Below, piece after piece: positions 60,565-64,000 of a stretch of DNA of 64,000 nucleotides. This DNA comes from Variovorax sp. Root473 (GTDB taxonomy: Bacteria; Pseudomonadota; Gammaproteobacteria; Burkholderiales; Burkholderiaceae_C), in contig NZ_LMEV01000017.1 in the NCBI RefSeq assembly GCF_001426505.1, forward strand, positions 451,498-515,497, in the 5' to 3' direction. Positions within the stretch are counted from its first letter, which is position 1, and the number at the start of each line of letters is the position of its first letter. A program made the position numbers and the translations under genes. The notes under the pieces are model-generated. The model was not told the DNA's origin and made no database searches. It saw nothing but the letters and a program-made list of their open reading frames with translations.

Positions 60565-61824
60565 ATGCCCGGTGCCGCTTCTTCCTCGCCTCCTTCTTTC
60601 TCCGACCTGAGGCGCGAGCGCCCCTTCATGCAGCTGTGGGTGGCGCGCCTGTTCGGCACCGCGGCCTCGCAGATGATGCTCGTGGCCATCGGCTGGCACA
60701 TGTACGAGCTCACCGGCAGCGCGTGGGACCTGGGCCTGGTCGGGCTGTACCAGTTCGTGCCCGCGCTGCTGCTGGCGCTGCTGGCCGGCCACGTGGTGGA
60801 CCGCCACCACCGCGCCCGCATCGTGGCCGTGTGCTTCGCGGTGCAGGGCACGGTGGCGCTGGCGCTGCTGTTCGCGGTGCTGCACAAGAACGACACGCGC
60901 GCGCTGCTGCTCGGCCTGTCGCTGGTGCTCGGCGCGGTGCGCGCCTTCCAGATGCCGGCCCAGCAGGCGCTCACGCCGCTGCTGGTGCCGCCGCTGCTGC
61001 TGTCGCGCGCGATGGCGTTCAGCTCGGCCGGCATGCAGGGCGCGATCATCGGGGGGCCCGCGCTCGGCGGACTGCTGTTCGTGGCGGGCATGGCGGTGGT
61101 TTACGGTGCGAGCGTGCTGTGCTTCGTGATCGCCTGCGTGCTGGTGCTGCGGTTGCGCTACGACCACGCACCGGCCGTGCGCGAGCCGGTCACCCTGGCC
61201 ACGGTGTTCGCGGGCGTCAATTTCATCTGGCTGCGCAAGCCGGTGCTCGGCGCGGTGTCGCTCGACCTGTTCGCGGTGCTGCTGGGCGGCGCGGTGGCGC
61301 TGCTGCCGATCTATGCCAAGGACATCCTGCACACCGGCCCCTGGGGCCTGGGCCTGTTGCGCAGCGCACCGGCGGTGGGTGCGCTGGTGATGTCGATTGC
61401 GCTCACACGCCGGCCGGTCGAGCGCAAGGTCGGGCGCACGCTGCTGCTGGCGGTGGGCGCGTTCGGGCTGTGCATGGTGGTGTTCGGGCTGTCGAGGAGC
61501 TTTCTCGTCTCGCTCATCGCGCTCGCGGTGTCGGGAGGCGCCGACATGGTCAACGTCGTGATCCGCCAGACGCTGGTGCAGCTGGAAACGCCCGACGCCA
61601 TGCGCGGGCGCGTGAGCGCGGTCAACTCGATCTTCATCGGGGCGAGCAACCAGCTCGGCGAGTTCGAATCGGGCGCCACGGCGGCGCTGCTGGGGCCGGT
61701 CGGCTCGGTGGTGCTCGGTGGCGTGGGGACGATGGTGGTGGCGCTGGCGTGGTTCCGACTGTTCCCGTCGCTGGCGCAGCGCGACCGGATGGTGGTGGCG
61801 GCGCCGGCTTCGGCGCGGTCCTGA
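60565..61824 (+). CDS. MFS transporter (EntS-like family)
   Basis: A 419-residue transporter with about 12 helices. FMQLWVARLFGTAASQMMLVAIGWHMYELTGSAWDLGLVGLYQFVPALLLALLAGHVVDRHHR is typical of the EntS/MFS_3 group that exports small molecules such as enterobactin. No siderophore synthesis gene is nearby, so the substrate is open. The message may be nearly leaderless, as the -10-like TATCCT ends 8 bp before the ATG. It is convergent with the ferredoxin gene, 3 bp apart. Confidence 0.88.
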   Translation: MPGAASSSPPSFSDLRRERPFMQLWVARLFGTAASQMMLVAIGWHMYELTGSAWDLGLVGLYQFVPALLLALLAGHVVDRHHRARIVAVCFAVQGTVALALLFAVLHKNDTRALLLGLSLVLGAVRAFQMPAQQALTPLLVPPLLLSRAMAFSSAGMQGAIIGGPALGGLLFVAGMAVVYGASVLCFVIACVLVLRLRYDHAPAVREPVTLATVFAGVNFIWLRKPVLGAVSLDLFAVLLGGAVALLPIYAKDILHTGPWGLGLLRSAPAVGALVMSIALTRRPVERKVGRTLLLAVGAFGLCMVVFGLSRSFLVSLIALAVSGGADMVNVVIRQTLVQLETPDAMRGRVSAVNSIFIGASNQLGEFESGATAALLGPVGSVVLGGVGTMVVALAWFRLFPSLAQRDRMVVAAPASARS

Positions 61825-61827
61825 TCG

Positions 61828-62112
61828 TCAGTCGAAGAGGGCGCGCGCCTGCGGCGTGTCGAGCGTGAGGTCGCTCGTCGCCTCGGCCACGCACGGAAGA
61901 ATCCAGCAGTCGATCTTTTCGTCGAAGCTCAGGCCCGGCCATTCGATGAGGTGGCGGCTCTCGCCTGAAAGCCGCTGGCAGATGCAGGTGCGGCAGGTGC
62001 CGTTGCGGCACGAACTGGGCAGTTCGATGCCCGCCGCCTCCGCCGCATGCAGCAGCGTGACGCCCGCCTCGGCCTCGAATTCAAGGCCCGACGGTTCGAG
62101 GCGGACCTTCAT
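61828..62112 (-). CDS. 2Fe-2S ferredoxin
   Basis: A 94-residue plant-type ferredoxin. The cluster cysteines are Cys35, Cys40, Cys43 ([10 protein letters not shown]) and Cys74 (ILPCVAEA), the standard C-x4-C-x2-C-x30-C arrangement, and Cys45 and Cys69 are extra. It donates electrons to an unknown partner. It is the last of three leftward genes joined by 4-bp overlaps with VF530 and a Lys-rich protein. Confidence 0.92.
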   Translation of the reverse strand: MKVRLEPSGLEFEAEAGVTLLHAAEAAGIELPSSCRNGTCRTCICQRLSGESRHLIEWPGLSFDEKIDCWILPCVAEATSDLTLDTPQARALFD

Positions 62113-62402
62113 CGCACGGGAGGTTCTTGAGGGGATTGCTGCTGCTGTTCGCGGCGTTGCTCGCGCAGCATGAAGAGGTACAGGCTTTCGACCTTGTCGC
62201 GTGCCCAGGGCGTCTTGCGCAGGAACTTGAGGCTGGAACCCACGCTGGGCTCGCTGATGAAGCAGCGGATCGGCACCAGGTGCCCCAGCTGCTCCCAGCC
62301 GTAGTAGTCGGCCAGCGCGGTCACGATGGCCTCCAGCGTGAGGCCGTGCAGCGGGTTGCGCGGCTGCGCCGGCTGGGGGGCGGGCGCGGGGACGTCGGTC
62401 AC
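62109..62402 (-). CDS. VF530 family protein (DUF2132)
   Basis: A 97-residue protein of the VF530/DUF2132 family. [61 protein letters not shown] is almost entirely the family signature ([22 protein letters not shown]). The family is thought to bind DNA through a compact helical domain. It starts with a Pro-rich leader and ends in a Gln/Pro tail. Start and stop overlap the neighbours by 4 bp. Confidence 0.93.
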   Translation of the reverse strand: MTDVPAPAPQPAQPRNPLHGLTLEAIVTALADYYGWEQLGHLVPIRCFISEPSVGSSLKFLRKTPWARDKVESLYLFMLREQRREQQQQSPQEPPVR

Positions 62403-62545
62403 TTGTTCTTGAGCTTGCCGCGCGGAATCACCGCCGTGGTGACGGTGCGCACGGGCTCGATGCCGCCGGTGGGGGCCTTCGGCGGCGAAGTGTCCTTCTT
62501 CGGTTTCTTTGCTTCCTTGTTGGTGCGTTGCTGACCCTTGGCCAT
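62399..62545 (-). CDS. Small Lys-rich basic protein
   Basis: A 48-residue protein, [22 protein letters not shown] then a hydrophobic-light tail ending [10 protein letters not shown]. It is strongly basic, so nucleic acid or ribosome binding is possible. Such short MAKGQQRxNKExKKPK proteins recur in Proteobacteria without assigned function. The stop overlaps the VF530 start by 4 bp. It is divergent from the GNAT gene, 87 bp away. Confidence 0.75.
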   Translation of the reverse strand: MAKGQQRTNKEAKKPKKDTSPPKAPTGGIEPVRTVTTAVIPRGKLKNK

Positions 62546-62632
62546 GTACTTTCTCCAGTTGATGCGTGCGGATGCAGCAGGCAGTTTAGCGGTGCGGCGA
62601 CAATAGCCGGTTCCACACGTTTTTCCGCTTTC

Positions 62633-63151
62633 ATGTCCGATTACGAAGTTCGCCCCGCCACGATGCGCGACGCCAAGGCCGTCGCCGAAGTCCATGCCCT
62701 GTCCGCCAAGGCTGCCTACGAAGGCATCCTGTCCGAGGACGACCTGCGCGTGCTGGCCCCCGCCTCGCGCGAGGCCAAGTGGCGCGAGGCCATCGAATTC
62801 AGCGAACCGCAGGTCCATGTGGTGACGCACGGCGGCGAGATCGTCGGCTTCGTGGGCTTCGACCGCTCGCGCGACCCCAAGACGCCGCCCACCACGGGCG
62901 AGATCTGGGCCATCTACGTCAAGCCCGAGCACTGGGGCAAGGGCGCCGGCGTGGCCCTGTGGGACGCCGCCCGCGAAGGCCTGGCCGAAGAAGGCTGCAC
63001 CACCGTCACCATCTGGGTGCCGCTGCGCAACGACCGCGCCATGCGCTTCCACGAACTCGCCGGCTTCAAGCGCGAGATGAAGACCGCCAAGACCACCGCG
63101 CTGGGCACCGTGCGCGTCGAAGAAATCCGCCTGAAGCGGGCCGTGGACTGA
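62633..63151 (+). CDS. GNAT family N-acetyltransferase
   Basis: A 172-residue acetyltransferase. Motif A is IWAIYVKPEHWGKGAGVALWDAAREGLAEEGCTTVTIWV with the Q/RxxGxG/A acetyl-CoA loop as HWGKGAG, and motif B is RFHELAGFKRE. The opening YEVRPATMRDAKAVAEVHALSAKAAYEGIL is a typical amino-terminal strand and helix. The ATG at 62633 starts this fold. Substrate unknown. Confidence 0.9.
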   Translation: MSDYEVRPATMRDAKAVAEVHALSAKAAYEGILSEDDLRVLAPASREAKWREAIEFSEPQVHVVTHGGEIVGFVGFDRSRDPKTPPTTGEIWAIYVKPEHWGKGAGVALWDAAREGLAEEGCTTVTIWVPLRNDRAMRFHELAGFKREMKTAKTTALGTVRVEEIRLKRAVD

Positions 63152-63240
63152 TCCACCCCCGGATGCCGCGTACGGTCTTCCCCGGCGCGGCCACCGGCTG
63201 CGGATAAGCTCGCCGCTTCTTCCACAGCCTGACTTTCGCC

Positions 63241-64000
63241 ATGGCCACCAGCCTGCTCCTGCTGCTCGACGACATCGCCACCGTGCTCGATGACGTCTCC
63301 GTCCTCACCAAGGTTGCCGCAAAGAAGACCGCTGGAGTGCTTGGCGACGACCTCGCGCTGAACGCGCAGCAGGTCACCGGCGTGCGCACCGAGCGCGAGC
63401 TGCCGGTGGTGTGGGCGGTGTGCAAGGGCTCCCTCGTCAACAAGGCGATCCTGGTGCCGGCCGCATTGGCCATCGGCACCTGGCTGCCCTGGCTGGTGAC
63501 GCCGCTGCTCATGGTGGGCGGCGCGTTCCTGTGCTTCGAGGGCTTCGAGAAGCTGGCCCACAAGTTCCTGCACAAGAAGGAGCACGAGGCCGACACGGCG
63601 CGCCACCAGCAGGCCGTGGCCGACACCACGGTCGACGTGGTCGCGGTCGAGAAGGACAAGATCAAGGGCGCCGTGCGCACCGACTTCATCCTCTCGGCCG
63701 AAATCATCGCCATCACGCTGGGCACCGTGCAGGGCCAGCCTTTCATGACACAGCTCACCGTGCTGGTCGGCATCGCGCTGATCATGACGATCGGCGTCTA
63801 CGGCCTCGTGGCCGGCATCGTGAAGCTCGATGACGCGGGCCTGTATCTGAGCCAGCGCACCAGCGCGGCGGCGCGCGGCCTGGGGCGCGGCATCCTGGCG
63901 GCGGCGCCGTGGCTCATGAAGGGCCTGTCGGTGGCCGGCACGGCCGCCATGTTCCTCGTGGGCGGCGGCATCCTGGTGCACGGCGTACCGGCGTTCGGCC
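63241..64000 (+). CDS. DUF808 family membrane protein (YedI-like), 3' truncated by window
   Basis: The first 253 codons of a membrane protein; the rest is beyond the window. [47 protein letters not shown] and [25 protein letters not shown] match the DUF808 (YedI) pattern; several hydrophobic segments follow. Full-length members are about 300-330 residues. Function is not known. Confidence 0.9.
   Translation, partial: MATSLLLLLDDIATVLDDVSVLTKVAAKKTAGVLGDDLALNAQQVTGVRTERELPVVWAVCKGSLVNKAILVPAALAIGTWLPWLVTPLLMVGGAFLCFEGFEKLAHKFLHKKEHEADTARHQQAVADTTVDVVAVEKDKIKGAVRTDFILSAEIIAITLGTVQGQPFMTQLTVLVGIALIMTIGVYGLVAGIVKLDDAGLYLSQRTSAAARGLGRGILAAAPWLMKGLSVAGTAAMFLVGGGILVHGVPAFG

Overview
The window is high-GC, densely packed chromosomal DNA. 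Its gene content (Bug-family and TRAP binding proteins, Fbp iron transport, DUF1697, VF530, EgtB/EgtD, DUF3649/DUF3325 with PepSY) suggests a betaproteobacterium of the order Burkholderiales, most likely a Comamonadaceae member close to Variovorax. This placement is inferred from gene families, not from a marker gene. I saw no rRNA, tRNA, CRISPR array, transposase or phage gene.

Layout. 1-2.0 kb: end of a haloacid dehalogenase, then DUF1697, glyoxalase I and a glutathione transferase. 2.0-5.6 kb: a ferric-iron ABC importer (binding protein, double permease, ATPase). 5.7-10.4 kb: a hotdog thioesterase divergent from a MarR regulator, followed by MFS, MATE and SDR genes; the divergent gap holds two copies of a 12-bp palindromic site. 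10.4-20.3 kb: a sugar-acid module with two half-clusters: IlvD/Edd dehydratase, KDGal kinase, KDPGal aldolase and class II aldolase leftward; GntR regulator, DctQ-DctM-DctP TRAP transporter and an enolase-superfamily dehydratase rightward. 20.3-25.2 kb: an EEP-family nuclease/phosphatase, a RhlE-type helicase and the ribosomal ATPase EttA. 25.2-29.4 kb: a decayed pabB fragment, an orphan TAXI protein, a P1 peptidase and a FAD oxidoreductase.

29.4-34.1 kb: a periplasmic copper-handling operon (His/Met/Cys protein, TolC lipoprotein, multicopper oxidase, cupredoxin, CopG-like DUF411, CusF-like chaperone) without an RND pump. 34.1-37.1 kb: DUF1439, GDPD and a small unknown protein overlapping by 4 bp, then a GNAT and a P-loop kinase. 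37.1-44.3 kb: a leftward run of SnoaL-like, MBL, MFS, GntR and a polar amino-acid ABC importer, ending in a promoter / 18-codon ORF / terminator unit. 44.4-47.3 kb: Crp/Fnr regulator, Bug binding protein, OsmC and a CHRD lipoprotein. 47.5-52.5 kb: acyl-CoA synthetase, the DUF3649-PepSY-DUF3325 operon, a thermonuclease-like protein and a small membrane protein. 52.5-58 kb: NDH-2 divergent from egtB-egtD (ergothioneine), then an aldehyde dehydrogenase. 58-64 kb: DUF427 with a 2OG-Fe dioxygenase, UspA, an RluA-type synthase, MFS, the Lys-rich/VF530/ferredoxin operon, GNAT and a truncated DUF808 gene.

The observations I rate highest are a 159-bp imperfect palindrome filling the leader of egtB (54031-54189); a shorter palindromic repeat at 43581-43687 abutting an SDR remnant; a predicted leaderless 18-codon ORF with its own promoter and terminator (37149-37294); the paired MarR sites; and the DUF427/dioxygenase pair. 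All functions are inferred from reading sequence motifs; no database search was run.
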